This document shows positions 9,009 through 17,768 of a stretch of DNA of 56,975 nt, in pieces. The stretch spans positions 1-56,975 of the forward strand of contig JAGAAI010000060.1 in assembly GCA_017615325.1 (NCBI GenBank), in the 5' to 3' direction. A program made the position numbers and the translations under genes. Numbering within the stretch: position 1 is the stretch's first letter; each line of letters starts with the position of its first letter. The notes below the pieces were generated by a model. The model ran no database searches, was not told the origin of the DNA, and was given only the letters and a program-made list of their open reading frames with translations. The stretch comes from Clostridiales bacterium (GTDB lineage Bacteria > Bacillota > Clostridia > Saccharofermentanales > Saccharofermentanaceae).

Positions 9009-9062
9009 AAGATGATTATATAACAACAGATCTCACCGTAACAGAGAGGAGGAGTTATATGA

Positions 9063-10184
9063 TCAGTTCTCAAGCGCTCCGTAATCGAAAGTATGGTATA
9101 CGGGATTGAAGTCTTCATCCCAGGTGAAATATCTCAGGATATTATTATCCGTATCCATGGAATCAAAGTTGCCCTTCCAGATTTCCTGATAGGAGGTGTC
9201 GGTGCAGTCGTATTTGCTGTCACGCTTAAAGCCTTTTTTAGTCTCGGTTGCATAGGCATTGCAGAGGATGCTATTGGCGGGGACATATGTGTCTGCCTCA
9301 GTACGCTGGTTATCGTCCATAAGGAAATAAAAGAGGGTATATCCGTTGCCTATGACATAAGTCGGATCTATCTGATAGTATTTGCCGTTAATGGTTGCAT
9401 AGGACCACTGGTGCGATGCCTGGTCGTAAGACCTTCTGCCGCTCATGACAGTTGCGTCAACGCCTGCCTGGAGAAGGAGATAGGAGTATGCGACCGAGAA
9501 TTCCTGACAGATGCCGGTCTTCTCCGTGAAGACCCTGTAGGCCCAGAGGTCGCTGTCAAGGAAGTTATCTGCTGCATAGTAGTCGTATGTGTAGTTGTCG
9601 GCGAAGTAGATATAGAGAGCAAGAGCTTTCTCGAAGTCGGAATAATCGTCCTCCAACGTCTCGTTTAATATACCTTCGATCATTGTCTTGAATTCTTCGA
9701 TCTTCTGCTTCAGTTCGTCTTTGGGAAGGTCGTAACGGATCATGCCCTTGCCGTTCTTAAATCCATCGGCATATGCAGTTCCCGTATATCTTGCTATAAC
9801 GGGATAGCAGGCATAGGCGCACTGCCCGATCATCCAGTCGTATGTCTGCTGGTCGGCGCAGTCGAAATAGTCTTCGCCTGCAAGGACAGCGTCAATATAG
9901 TTGTCGTATGCTTCGTGGATCTTCTTGCCCATCATCTCATCCATGTATTCAGGGAAGACGTGGTCCTTAAACTTATAATGGCCTTCTTTTTTGGCTCTTG
10001 GAGTTGATTCGGTCGGCTCTGTCTCGGAAGTCTCGGACGATTCCGCAGCAGTACTCGTCTCAATTGTCTCGATGGCAGATGTGTAATAGGTTGCCGTAGT
10101 ATCGGTTGGCGTGCTTGTTACGCTGCATCCCGTAACTAAGGATGCGATAAGTGCAATGCTTATAATGCTTTCGATCTTCTTCAT
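9063..10184 (-). CDS. Transglutaminase-like lipoprotein
   Basis: About 373 aa. The signal peptide ends in a lipobox (LVTGC) and is followed by a Thr/Ser/Glu-rich linker. The transglutaminase/protease-like core shows the triad in order: Cys in TGICQEFSVAY, His in ASHQWSY, Asp in YQIDPTYV. It is probably an anchored cell-surface enzyme. I start at the second Met because AGAAGG sits eight bases before it; the upstream ATG (10202) has no ribosome site. It is divergent from an M1 peptidase and co-directional with the kinase gene. Confidence 0.82.
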   Translation of the reverse strand: MKKIESIISIALIASLVTGCSVTSTPTDTTATYYTSAIETIETSTAAESSETSETEPTESTPRAKKEGHYKFKDHVFPEYMDEMMGKKIHEAYDNYIDAVLAGEDYFDCADQQTYDWMIGQCAYACYPVIARYTGTAYADGFKNGKGMIRYDLPKDELKQKIEEFKTMIEGILNETLEDDYSDFEKALALYIYFADNYTYDYYAADNFLDSDLWAYRVFTEKTGICQEFSVAYSYLLLQAGVDATVMSGRRSYDQASHQWSYATINGKYYQIDPTYVIGNGYTLFYFLMDDNQRTEADTYVPANSILCNAYATETKKGFKRDSKYDCTDTSYQEIWKGNFDSMDTDNNILRYFTWDEDFNPVYHTFDYGALEN

Positions 10185-10215
10185 GGTTATTACCTTCTTC
10201 ATTTATTTCCGCACG

Positions 10216-10240
10216 ATTATAGCATACGCTATTGTATAAT
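10216..10240. promoter_or_regulatory. Divergent promoter pair
   Basis: ATTATA at 10216-10221 is an extended -10 on the minus strand (TGCTATAAT) for the transglutaminase gene. TATAAT at 10235-10240 is the -10 on the plus strand for the M1 peptidase. The boxes are only 13 bases apart, so the two transcripts may compete. Confidence 0.6.
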
Positions 10241-10288
10241 CTTAGTGAATTATGTAAGAAGAGATTTTTATCTTTTGGGGGAATAATC

Positions 10289-11902
10289 GTGGGAAAGACA
10301 TCATGCAAGATAACAGCGGTCTTAATACTGATCAGCATGCTCCTTTTTGCGGCATGTTCCCCGTCAGACAGCGATCCTTCAAAAGGATCTACAGAAGAAA
10401 GTTCTGCTACCCGGGCTACCAAAAAGATAGAGAAGATAACTCCTCCCGATAAGGGTTGTGAGATCAGATTCCCAGACCGGGATGTCTACGACTACACAAT
10501 GGACCTTAAGTTTGACCCGGCAGGGCAGACCATAGGCGGACACGTGAAATTTGATTTCTTCAATGACTCGGAAGATGTATGGAATGAACTTTGCATGAGA
10601 GATTACCCGTCCCTTTTTGATGACATGAATGCCTATGCTTTGAGAGTAAAAGACAGCGGCGGCATTACCCGTATCGAAAACATTGTTGACAGCAGGACGG
10701 GAGGGGTGGACTTTGAAAGGGATCCCGGTGATAAGTCTGTCATATGGATAAAACTCGGGAAAGCTCTGGCTCCGGGTGAACACACGACACTGACTTACGA
10801 TTTCCTGGCGTTGATCCCTTCTAATCCCGACAGGTTTGGTCTTGCAGGCGGGATATATAACATTACGAACTTTTATCCGATACTGGCTGAGTACGTTGAC
10901 GGCAGTTGGTCACATGAACCTTACTTTAATATCGGTGAATGTTTCTATTCGGAGGTCGCGAATTACCATGTGACGATAGAAGCACCCGAAGGATTTGTTT
11001 TTGCGACAACGGGTGAAGAGATCTCTTCCGTTAAGACCGGTGGCAAAGAGACCTTTAAGTTTGAAGCACCTTTTGTCAGGGATTTTGTTTTTAGCGCAAG
11101 TGAGTTTTTTGAGAAGAAAACGGAGGATATGAACGGCGTTAAGGTCAACCTTTTCTTTAGCAAAGATAAGCCTGCGGAACCTGACATGACCGGAGTTACA
11201 GATAAGTGTTTCCAAGTGGCGGACAGTTCGCTTAAGGCTTATGGTGAGGCTTTCGGCAAATACCCTTACGGTGAACTGGATATCATTTTGTCGCCTCTTA
11301 AGGTTAGCGGCATGGAGTACCCCAACCTCGTTCTGGTCGCAAATGAAGTATGCCATGACCACGTTATGGTCTTTGAACCTTTTGATCAATTGGAGAACTG
11401 TCTTTGTCATGAGATAGGCCACCAGTGGTTCATGGGAATAGTCGGCAGCAATTCGGGAGCTGAACCCTGGCTCGATGAATCGGTCACCTCCTATACTGAA
11501 CTGGTCTACTACGAGTATCTTGGAGGCAAGGTCTTTGATGACCACATCCAAGGTTACCGCACGGAGGACCGGGATCTTAAGCAGATCGACAGGGACAAGG
11601 AGAGGGAAGACGGTATCCTGGAGGAGAACATCTCGCCATATCTTGATATTCCCTACAGCAAGTTCCCCACGGATGCATATTACACAGCCTACATCTACGA
11701 TACTGGCAAAGCATTCTGTTACCAGATGGAGGAAGCCTGCGGGAGGGAAGAATTCCACGGAGCCTTAAGAGCCTATGTCCAAAGATATGCCTTCCGGAAT
11801 GCCGATACAGGAGATTTTCTCAGGGTCTTATTCGGGTGTGTAGGGCAGGACAATGAGAAACTTAACGGTCTGGTCGGGAATATGCTTAGGACCCAGCCCT
11901 GA
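10289..11902 (+). CDS. M1-family zinc metallopeptidase lipoprotein
   Basis: About 537 aa starting at a GTG that has GGGGG seven bases upstream; the longer reading from a TTG at 10232 would start inside the promoter. It has a signal peptide with lipobox (FAAC). The gluzincin motif is HEIGH at 374-378 with the third zinc ligand Glu397 (WLDES), the exact HExxH-x18-E spacing of M1. Upstream is an N-terminal beta domain, and SGMEYPNLVLV corresponds to the family's substrate-binding GxMEN region, but with Tyr-Pro after ME. Shorter than full aminopeptidases N, so the C-terminal helical domain is reduced. Likely surface-anchored peptidase. Confidence 0.88.
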   Translation: MGKTSCKITAVLILISMLLFAACSPSDSDPSKGSTEESSATRATKKIEKITPPDKGCEIRFPDRDVYDYTMDLKFDPAGQTIGGHVKFDFFNDSEDVWNELCMRDYPSLFDDMNAYALRVKDSGGITRIENIVDSRTGGVDFERDPGDKSVIWIKLGKALAPGEHTTLTYDFLALIPSNPDRFGLAGGIYNITNFYPILAEYVDGSWSHEPYFNIGECFYSEVANYHVTIEAPEGFVFATTGEEISSVKTGGKETFKFEAPFVRDFVFSASEFFEKKTEDMNGVKVNLFFSKDKPAEPDMTGVTDKCFQVADSSLKAYGEAFGKYPYGELDIILSPLKVSGMEYPNLVLVANEVCHDHVMVFEPFDQLENCLCHEIGHQWFMGIVGSNSGAEPWLDESVTSYTELVYYEYLGGKVFDDHIQGYRTEDRDLKQIDRDKEREDGILEENISPYLDIPYSKFPTDAYYTAYIYDTGKAFCYQMEEACGREEFHGALRAYVQRYAFRNADTGDFLRVLFGCVGQDNEKLNGLVGNMLRTQP

Positions 11903-11954
11903 AATCAAGCAAATTAAAGGCTTTCAGGAATAAACATAGACGTATATCTATATG

Positions 11955-11988
11955 TTGGTTTTTTGGCGGGAAAAGAGCAAAAAACCAA
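11955..11988. repeat. Perfect 11-bp inverted repeat before the Na/Pi transporter
   Basis: TTGGTTTTTTG (11955-11965) and CAAAAAACCAA (11978-11988) are perfect complements around a 12-base loop. The repeat lies between the M1 peptidase stop and the transporter start. It may be a weak terminator, since its first arm is T-rich, or an operator. The rest of the 154-base gap shows nothing else clear. Confidence 0.6.
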
Positions 11989-12056
11989 TTTACATTTGAC
12001 CTTATCACTTGTAAAATGCGGATAGGAATGCATATTATTGCTAGGGAGATATTTAT

Positions 12057-13844
12057 ATGGATATATTCTCGTTTGTAACGCTCTTTGGCGGCCTTGCCTT
12101 CTTCCTCTTCGGAATGAAGGTCCTTTCCGATTCATTGAAGAAAACAGCAGCAGGTAAGCTGGAATCACTCCTGAAGAAAGCAACAGATAATCCCATAAAG
12201 GGTTTGGGTATAGGTGCGCTGATAACTGTAGCCATACAGTCGTCTTCTGCCATGACAGTCATGCTCGTAGGTTTTGTCAATTCCGGCATTATGGAATTGG
12301 CTCAGACAGTAGGCGTTATCTTCGGATCCGATATAGGAACGACACTTACCGCATGGATCTTATCACTCTCCGGTATCGACGGTGGTGATGTATTTATCCT
12401 TAAGGTATTAAAGCCCTCCTGCTTCTGCCTTATAATCGCTCTCATCGGCATATTGCTCCTGATGGCATCCAAGAAACAGAAGAATAAAGATATCGGCACC
12501 ATGCTCTTGGGCTTTTCGATACTTATGCAGGGTATGACCATGATGAGCGAATCCATGGCACCCTTGAAGGAGATGGAGAGTTTTACGGACCTGCTCACGG
12601 CTTTCAACAATCCTATCCTGGGTATCCTTGCCGGAGCTGTAGTAACAGGAATCATCCAGAGTTCTGCAGCTTCCATCGGTATCCTGCAGAGTTTGTCTAT
12701 GACAGGACAATTGTCATATTCCGTTGCGATCCCTCTGATCCTGGGTGCCAACATCGGAACATGCGCTACCGCGGTCCTGTCTTCGATCGGTGTTTCCCGT
12801 GATGCAAAGAGGGTTACGGCGATCCATGTAGAGATCAAGGTTATAGGTGTTCTTATCTGGCTCGTTGCTTACTGCCTTATGAGTTATGTATTCAAGATTC
12901 CTTTTATGGACGAGAAGATAGGTGTTGTCGGGATCGCCATGGTCCACTCGATCTTTAACATTTCTAATTCGATAATCCTATTGCCTTTCAGAAGCCTGCT
13001 GGTAAAACTGTCGCGAATTTTCATAAAAGAGAAGGAAGAGGAGAAGGAGTTTGTATTGGACGAACGTCTCATGCTCACACCTTCCATCGCAGTTGCAGAG
13101 TGCCGTAACTCGATGAAGAAGATGATATCCAAGGCTAAGGACGGTCTCGATGTATCAACGCTCATGCTCCTTAACGGCTACAACGATGCTGACTTTGAGA
13201 TGATCAAGAAGAATGAGGAATCAATAGATAAGTTCGAGGACCGTATCGGAAGATATCTCATGACATTAACCACCACCCAGCATCTGTCTGTTGCTGATAA
13301 GAACAATTCATCGAGGATGCTCCAGGCTGTAGGTGAGATAGAGAGGATCGCTGATCACGCCAACTATCTGTCCAATTCTTCGGAAGAACTTTTCAATAAG
13401 AAGATCGAATTTTCCGCTGATGCGAAAGAAGAGCTTATCCGCATCGTTCATGCCGTAAGAAAAGTCTACACACTGGCTATTGACTGTTTCCTTTCTGAGG
13501 ATGCAAGAGGCGCCAAGGACATAGGTCCCTTGAGGATCGTTATCAATGAGATGAGCGACCAGTTCAAGGCTAATCACGTTGAGAGGCTTGCTTCAGGCCA
13601 GTGCACCACCGAACAGGGATTCGTCTTCAACGATATCCTCTACAGCTGCGTCAGGATCGCTGAGCACAGTCTCAATATCGCGGCCATCGCATACAGGTTC
13701 AAGAATCCCACAAGAGAAGACTACACGACTTATATGCATGACTTTAAGCAATTGAAGGATTCCATAAGCGAGCGCAAATATAAGGAATTTTTGGACAAAT
13801 ATTCGTCAGTCGAGACAGCCTCAGAAGGAGATCAGATGGTATAA
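12057..13844 (+). CDS. Na/phosphate cotransporter with PhoU-like tail
   Basis: A 595-aa membrane protein of the NptA/YjbB type (Na-Pi cotransporter II). Two inverted repeats carry the paired signatures QSSSAMTVMLVGFVNSGI (about residue 62) and QSSAASIGILQSLS. These lie within about eight helices in the first 320 residues. The remaining 250 residues form a helical PhoU-like cytoplasmic domain. It probably moves phosphate; export versus import cannot be told. Ribosome site AGGGAG is six to seven bases before the ATG. It stands alone, with no pst or pho genes nearby. Confidence 0.9.
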   Translation: MDIFSFVTLFGGLAFFLFGMKVLSDSLKKTAAGKLESLLKKATDNPIKGLGIGALITVAIQSSSAMTVMLVGFVNSGIMELAQTVGVIFGSDIGTTLTAWILSLSGIDGGDVFILKVLKPSCFCLIIALIGILLLMASKKQKNKDIGTMLLGFSILMQGMTMMSESMAPLKEMESFTDLLTAFNNPILGILAGAVVTGIIQSSAASIGILQSLSMTGQLSYSVAIPLILGANIGTCATAVLSSIGVSRDAKRVTAIHVEIKVIGVLIWLVAYCLMSYVFKIPFMDEKIGVVGIAMVHSIFNISNSIILLPFRSLLVKLSRIFIKEKEEEKEFVLDERLMLTPSIAVAECRNSMKKMISKAKDGLDVSTLMLLNGYNDADFEMIKKNEESIDKFEDRIGRYLMTLTTTQHLSVADKNNSSRMLQAVGEIERIADHANYLSNSSEELFNKKIEFSADAKEELIRIVHAVRKVYTLAIDCFLSEDARGAKDIGPLRIVINEMSDQFKANHVERLASGQCTTEQGFVFNDILYSCVRIAEHSLNIAAIAYRFKNPTREDYTTYMHDFKQLKDSISERKYKEFLDKYSSVETASEGDQMV

Positions 13845-13845
13845 T
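13837..13845 (+). promoter_or_regulatory. Extended -10 overlapping the transporter stop; leader promoter for the glycosidase operon
   Basis: TGGTATAAT is a perfect extended -10 overlapping the last codons of the transporter gene. A transcript would begin near 13852. It would run through a strong ribosome site (GGGGG, 13872-13876) directly ahead of an ATG followed at once by TGA (13885-13890), then into the terminator at 13898. Confidence 0.5.
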
Positions 13846-13897
13846 CTATATACATTTCGAAAAATCTTTCCGGGGGATAAGATCATGTGATAATGAT

Positions 13898-13939
13898 AAG
13901 CGCACCTTTGACACTTTAGATGATGTCGGGTGCGCTTTT
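13898..13939 (+). terminator. Terminator or attenuator before the GH120 gene
   Basis: AAGCGCACC (13898-13906) pairs perfectly with GGTGCGCTT (13929-13937), followed by TTTT. It ends either the transporter transcript or the short leader starting near 13852. No TATAAT is seen between this hairpin and the GH120 start, which raises the possibility of attenuation. Confidence 0.75.
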
Positions 13940-13993
13940 GTCGTAAGAACAGTTTGGCGATCCAACCCGAGATTACAGAAGGAGAGAATGATT

Positions 13994-15985
13994 ATGGCTA
14001 AGATCTATTATGTTGATGCTAGTGTGGCAGCAAGCGGTGACGGAAGCATAGGGGCTGCTTTTAAGACTATCAACGAGGCTGCTAAAGTCGCTATGCCGGG
14101 GGATGAAGTTATCGTTAAGCCCGGTATCTACCGTGAGCACGTTATCCCCGTAAACAAGGGAACGGAAGATGCTAGGATCACATACCGTTCAGAAGTTCCT
14201 CTGGGCGCAGTTATCACAGGCGGTGAGCCTGCCAATGATTGGGAAAAGTTTCAGGGCGATACCTGGGTAACCCGTATCGACAACAAGATCTTCGGGGACT
14301 TTAATCCTTATATCGTTGCCGTAGAAGGTGACTGGTATTTCTCTCCCATCAAGAGACACACGGGATCAGTATTCTTTAACGACCTCATGATGTATGAGAC
14401 TTCAAGTCTTGATGAGTGCCTCGAGGGCGCTGTCGATATCCACGCCTGGAACCCTGATGAGTCCCGCTATAAGTGGTACACGGAACAGGATGGTGATAAG
14501 ACAGTTATCTATGCAAATTTCCGCGGAGCTGATCCCACAAAAGAAAATGTTGAGATAATCGTAAGACGTAACTGCTTCATGCCGGTAGAGAACGGGATCG
14601 ATTATATTACCGTATCAGGTTTTAACATCAACAAGGCAGCTACGACATGGGCTCCTCCTGCTGCATATCAGGACGGCATGATCGGACCTCACTGGTCCAA
14701 GGGCTGGATCATCGAAGACTGCGAGATCTGGGGAAGCCGCTGCTGCGGAATCTCTCTTGGTAAGTACTACGACGAAGAGAACGACATGTATTTCTTCACC
14801 AAGCACGTTAAGAGCCCTACACAGATGGAAAGAGACGCTGTCTGCCGCGGTCAGTATCACGGCTGGCTCAAGGAAAACATCGGCCACCATATCGTAAGAC
14901 GCTGCAATGTTCACCACTGTGAACAGACAGGTATCGTCGGAAGGATGGGTGCCGTATTCTCGACGATCGAAGACTGCCACATCCATCATGTATGTAATTC
15001 CCACCAGCTGGGCGGCGCCGAGACTGCAGGCATCAAGCTCCATGCAGCTATCGATGTTACTATCCGGAGGAACTATATCCATAACTGCATCATGGGCGTA
15101 TGGCTCGACTGGGAGGCCCAGGGTGCAAGGATCTCACAGAACTTAATGCACGACAATCACCGTCCCGATGGAGTCGAAGCTCTTGAAGGCGCGATGTTCA
15201 ACTGTGATGTCTTCATCGAAGTCGGTCACGGACCTACTCTGATCGATAACAACGTACTCCTCTCTAAAGTATCCGTTGTAATCCCGAGTGAAGGTATCGG
15301 CTGCGTTCATAACCTGATGGCAGGTTCCTTCGGTCTTATCAATTCAGGCGTTGACAGCATCGTCAACAACCAGCGTGAGCCCAGATACACTCCTTACCAT
15401 ATCCGCCACAGGACTGAGGTTGCAGGATTCATGACCATCCTTCACGGTGACGACAGGATCTATAACAACATCATCATCCAGAAGTATCCCGTTACAGATG
15501 AGAGCAAGACTCCCCAGGATGCTGATTACGGACATGCAGGAACGGCTTGCTTTGATATCTTCCCGACTTACGAGGAATGGGCCGATCAGTTCGATTTCAC
15601 GAAAGAAGCCAACATGATGAAGCTTGCCGAGGCCCACTTCGGCCATCTCCCTGTATGGATCGACGGCAACGCATACTTTAACGGTGCGAACGAATATGCC
15701 AAGGAATCCAACAAGTTCGTTAACTCTTCCGATAAGGCTTATGCGGATCTTGAGTGCGGTAACGGCATCAAGCTTAATACGAATATCTATTCGATAATGA
15801 AGGACTTCAAGGCAGGACTTATCACAAGTGATGTTCTTGGCAAGGCTTTCGAACCTGAACAGAGATTCGAGAATCCTGACGGAACAGAGATCATCTTCGA
15901 TAAGGATTTCTTCGGCAATAAGAGAGATGAGATAATCCCCGGTCCTTTCGCAGCAGGCGCAGAAGAAATTAACTTTGATCTCTGA
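13994..15985 (+). CDS. GH120-family beta-xylosidase (parallel beta-helix)
   Basis: About 663 aa, close in length and in many blocks to my recollection of Thermoanaerobacterium saccharolyticum XylC, the founding GH120 enzyme. It releases xylose from xylo-oligosaccharides. The whole protein is a right-handed beta-helix starting IYYVDASVAASGDGS. The GH120 catalytic pair is present: nucleophile Asp in LDWEAQG and acid/base Glu in FIEVGHGP (residues 374 and 411 counted from the upstream ATG). No signal peptide, so intracellular. I use the ATG at 13994, nine bases after AAGGAG; the ATG at 13988 is only three bases away. It overlaps the next small gene by ATGA. No xylan transporter lies nearby, so import must be encoded elsewhere. 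Confidence 0.87.
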   Translation: MAKIYYVDASVAASGDGSIGAAFKTINEAAKVAMPGDEVIVKPGIYREHVIPVNKGTEDARITYRSEVPLGAVITGGEPANDWEKFQGDTWVTRIDNKIFGDFNPYIVAVEGDWYFSPIKRHTGSVFFNDLMMYETSSLDECLEGAVDIHAWNPDESRYKWYTEQDGDKTVIYANFRGADPTKENVEIIVRRNCFMPVENGIDYITVSGFNINKAATTWAPPAAYQDGMIGPHWSKGWIIEDCEIWGSRCCGISLGKYYDEENDMYFFTKHVKSPTQMERDAVCRGQYHGWLKENIGHHIVRRCNVHHCEQTGIVGRMGAVFSTIEDCHIHHVCNSHQLGGAETAGIKLHAAIDVTIRRNYIHNCIMGVWLDWEAQGARISQNLMHDNHRPDGVEALEGAMFNCDVFIEVGHGPTLIDNNVLLSKVSVVIPSEGIGCVHNLMAGSFGLINSGVDSIVNNQREPRYTPYHIRHRTEVAGFMTILHGDDRIYNNIIIQKYPVTDESKTPQDADYGHAGTACFDIFPTYEEWADQFDFTKEANMMKLAEAHFGHLPVWIDGNAYFNGANEYAKESNKFVNSSDKAYADLECGNGIKLNTNIYSIMKDFKAGLITSDVLGKAFEPEQRFENPDGTEIIFDKDFFGNKRDEIIPGPFAAGAEEINFDL

Positions 15986-16194
15986 TGACTATGAGAAAAG
16001 CAAAGAAGATAGACTACGATCCTACACGTCAGGAACCTGCAGTACGCAAGAGCATCTGCACGGGAGAGATGACAGTGGGTTTTGTGGACCTTGCAACAGG
16101 CAGGTTCATCGACTATAAGCTTGTCACGAGCCAATCCGAGATCGACGAGTTCATGAGACAGGTCGGTACGGACAAGATAAGGACGGTTTATTAA
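15985..16194 (+). CDS. Small 69-aa protein between the glycosidases, unknown
   Basis: Overlaps the GH120 stop (ATGA) and ends six bases before the GH32 start, so it is translated as part of the glycosidase operon. The sequence (KSICTGEMTVGFVDLATGRF in the middle) resembles short conserved clostridial proteins I have seen only as hypothetical; it has one Cys and no signal or membrane segment. The second ATG at 15991 is an alternative start. No function is assigned. Confidence 0.7.
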   Translation: MTMRKAKKIDYDPTRQEPAVRKSICTGEMTVGFVDLATGRFIDYKLVTSQSEIDEFMRQVGTDKIRTVY

Positions 16195-16199
16195 GACGG

Positions 16200-17480
16200 A
16201 TGGACTGGCATCAGAAGATACATTTAGAGCCCCCGGAAGGATGGATGAACGACCCTAACGGTCTCTGCTTTTTTGAGGGACTCTATCACGTCTTTTTCCA
16301 GTATTCTCCTGGAAGTGCCGATGGCACCACCAAGAGATGCTGGGGTCATTTTGTAAGCCCTGATCTTAAGTGGTTCGAATATAAGGGAATTGTCTTTCGT
16401 CCTGACATACCCGAAGACTCTGACGGTGCTTTCTCCGGCAGCGCGGTCGTAAAAGACGGCAAGATGCATATCTTCTATACGGGGAATGTTGAACACCCGG
16501 GGAATTACGATTACATAAACGAGGGGCGCGAAGGCAACCAGATACACGTCGTAAGTCCTGACGGCTTTGAGATGAGCCCGAAGAAAGTCATCTTGAAAAA
16601 CAGGGACTATCCTGATGACTGCTCCTGCCATGTAAGAGATCCCAAAGTATGGATAGAAGACGGCAAGTGGAAGATGGTTCTCGGAGCAAGGACGAAAGAT
16701 GACAGGGGAGAAGTCCTCTTCTTTGAAGCGGCTGATCCTGACGATTGGCATTTTGTAAGATCGGTAACGGCACCTGACATGGGTTATATGTGGGAGTGCC
16801 CCGATCTTTTTGAATTGGGAGGGAAGACCTTCCTTGCAGTTTGTCCTCAGGGATTGGACCATGAAGAATTCAAGTATCAGAACACATTCAGTTCAGGTTA
16901 TTTTTCTTTTGACCGGGATAACTATAGTGTCAGTGATCTTGAAGAGTTCGATTACGGGTTTGATTTCTATGCGCCCCAGACTTTCCTTGATGCGAACGGC
17001 GACAGGATCCTTATCGGCTGGATGGGTATGGGCGACAGCAGGTATAGCAATCCTACGACGTCACTGGGTTGGCAGCATTGTCTTACGATCCCCAGAAGAC
17101 TTGAACTTGAAGAAGACGGAAGGATCTGCCAGATACCGCTTGTGGATTATTGTGAATATAAGGAAGGCGAACCTTTTGCAGTAGTTCTTGATCAGAATGA
17201 AGAACAGGGACCTTTTACCATCTGTGTCGGCGATGCCGTCTTAAGATTTGAGAATGAAGTATTGTCTTTAAGTTTCGGCAGCAGTGGCTGTGGAAGAGAT
17301 ATCCGCAAGGTAAGGTGTAGCAGGATCAGGGATCTTAAGATCTTGGTCGATTCATCAAGCCTCGAGATCTTCATTAACGGCGGAAGGTTCGTCATGAGTT
17401 CAAGGTTCTATCCCGACAATATCCCTTCTGTGGAGTGCTGCGGGTGTTCTGCGGATATTGCCGGGATCTTATGTTCCTGA
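16200..17480 (+). CDS. GH32 beta-fructosidase (sucrose/fructan hydrolase)
   Basis: A 426-aa intracellular five-bladed propeller enzyme plus beta-sandwich. All three GH32 motifs are intact: WMNDPNG (nucleophile Asp18), RDP (Asp147, transition-state stabiliser) and WECPDLF (acid/base Glu199). This fits hydrolysis of sucrose, sucrose-6-phosphate or short fructans. No signal peptide and no PTS gene beside it, so the exact substrate is open. Translation is probably coupled to the 69-aa gene. The C-terminal sandwich has the usual DSSSLEIFINGG. Confidence 0.9.
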   Translation: MDWHQKIHLEPPEGWMNDPNGLCFFEGLYHVFFQYSPGSADGTTKRCWGHFVSPDLKWFEYKGIVFRPDIPEDSDGAFSGSAVVKDGKMHIFYTGNVEHPGNYDYINEGREGNQIHVVSPDGFEMSPKKVILKNRDYPDDCSCHVRDPKVWIEDGKWKMVLGARTKDDRGEVLFFEAADPDDWHFVRSVTAPDMGYMWECPDLFELGGKTFLAVCPQGLDHEEFKYQNTFSSGYFSFDRDNYSVSDLEEFDYGFDFYAPQTFLDANGDRILIGWMGMGDSRYSNPTTSLGWQHCLTIPRRLELEEDGRICQIPLVDYCEYKEGEPFAVVLDQNEEQGPFTICVGDAVLRFENEVLSLSFGSSGCGRDIRKVRCSRIRDLKILVDSSSLEIFINGGRFVMSSRFYPDNIPSVECCGCSADIAGILCS

Positions 17481-17483
17481 TGT

Positions 17484-17661
17484 ATTTGTCTTGACACCCG
17501 GGAGCTGCTGTTGATTTATCCGGCAGAGGAAACTTTTCGGAGGAATCATATGCCATGAGATCGAGCGTCTGGTAAAGGAAAGTGAGATTACGATGCTCTT
17601 CGTCGTGCACGATACGGCATTCGTAAGGGAGGTCGCGGACGGAGAGTTCATATTCTCTTAA
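17484..17661 (+). pseudogene. Decayed C-terminal fragment of an ABC-F ATPase
   Basis: One frame (17515-17661) reads HEIERLVKESEITMLFVVHD followed by TAFVREVADGEFIF and a stop. This matches the post-Walker-B end of ABC-F ATPases, including the 'TMLFVeHD' H-loop of the antibiotic-resistance types. The upstream piece continues only by shifting frame (DTRELLLIYPAE, a poor echo of LLLLDEP) and is broken by stops. No start, Walker A or first ABC domain remains, so it looks like a relic left by deletion. Confidence 0.45.
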
Positions 17662-17710
17662 TCAAATGTTTTCGAGATGCTGATAGTCAATTAAATCAAT
17701 GGTGCTATCA

Positions 17711-17716
17711 TATAAT
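17711..17716 (+). promoter_or_regulatory. -10 box of the SLH surface-protein gene
   Basis: TATAAT 53 bases before the ATG at 17769; GGGAG at 17754-17758 is the ribosome site. No convincing -35 box is seen. Confidence 0.5.
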
Positions 17717-17768
17717 CAATAAATATGGGCATTTTCCAGATAAATCATTTGAAGGGAGATAATTCTTC

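Noticed and set aside
10910..11758. A 282-codon minus-strand frame opposite the M1 peptidase
   Set aside because: Shadow of the peptidase gene; no start signal and no recognisable domain.
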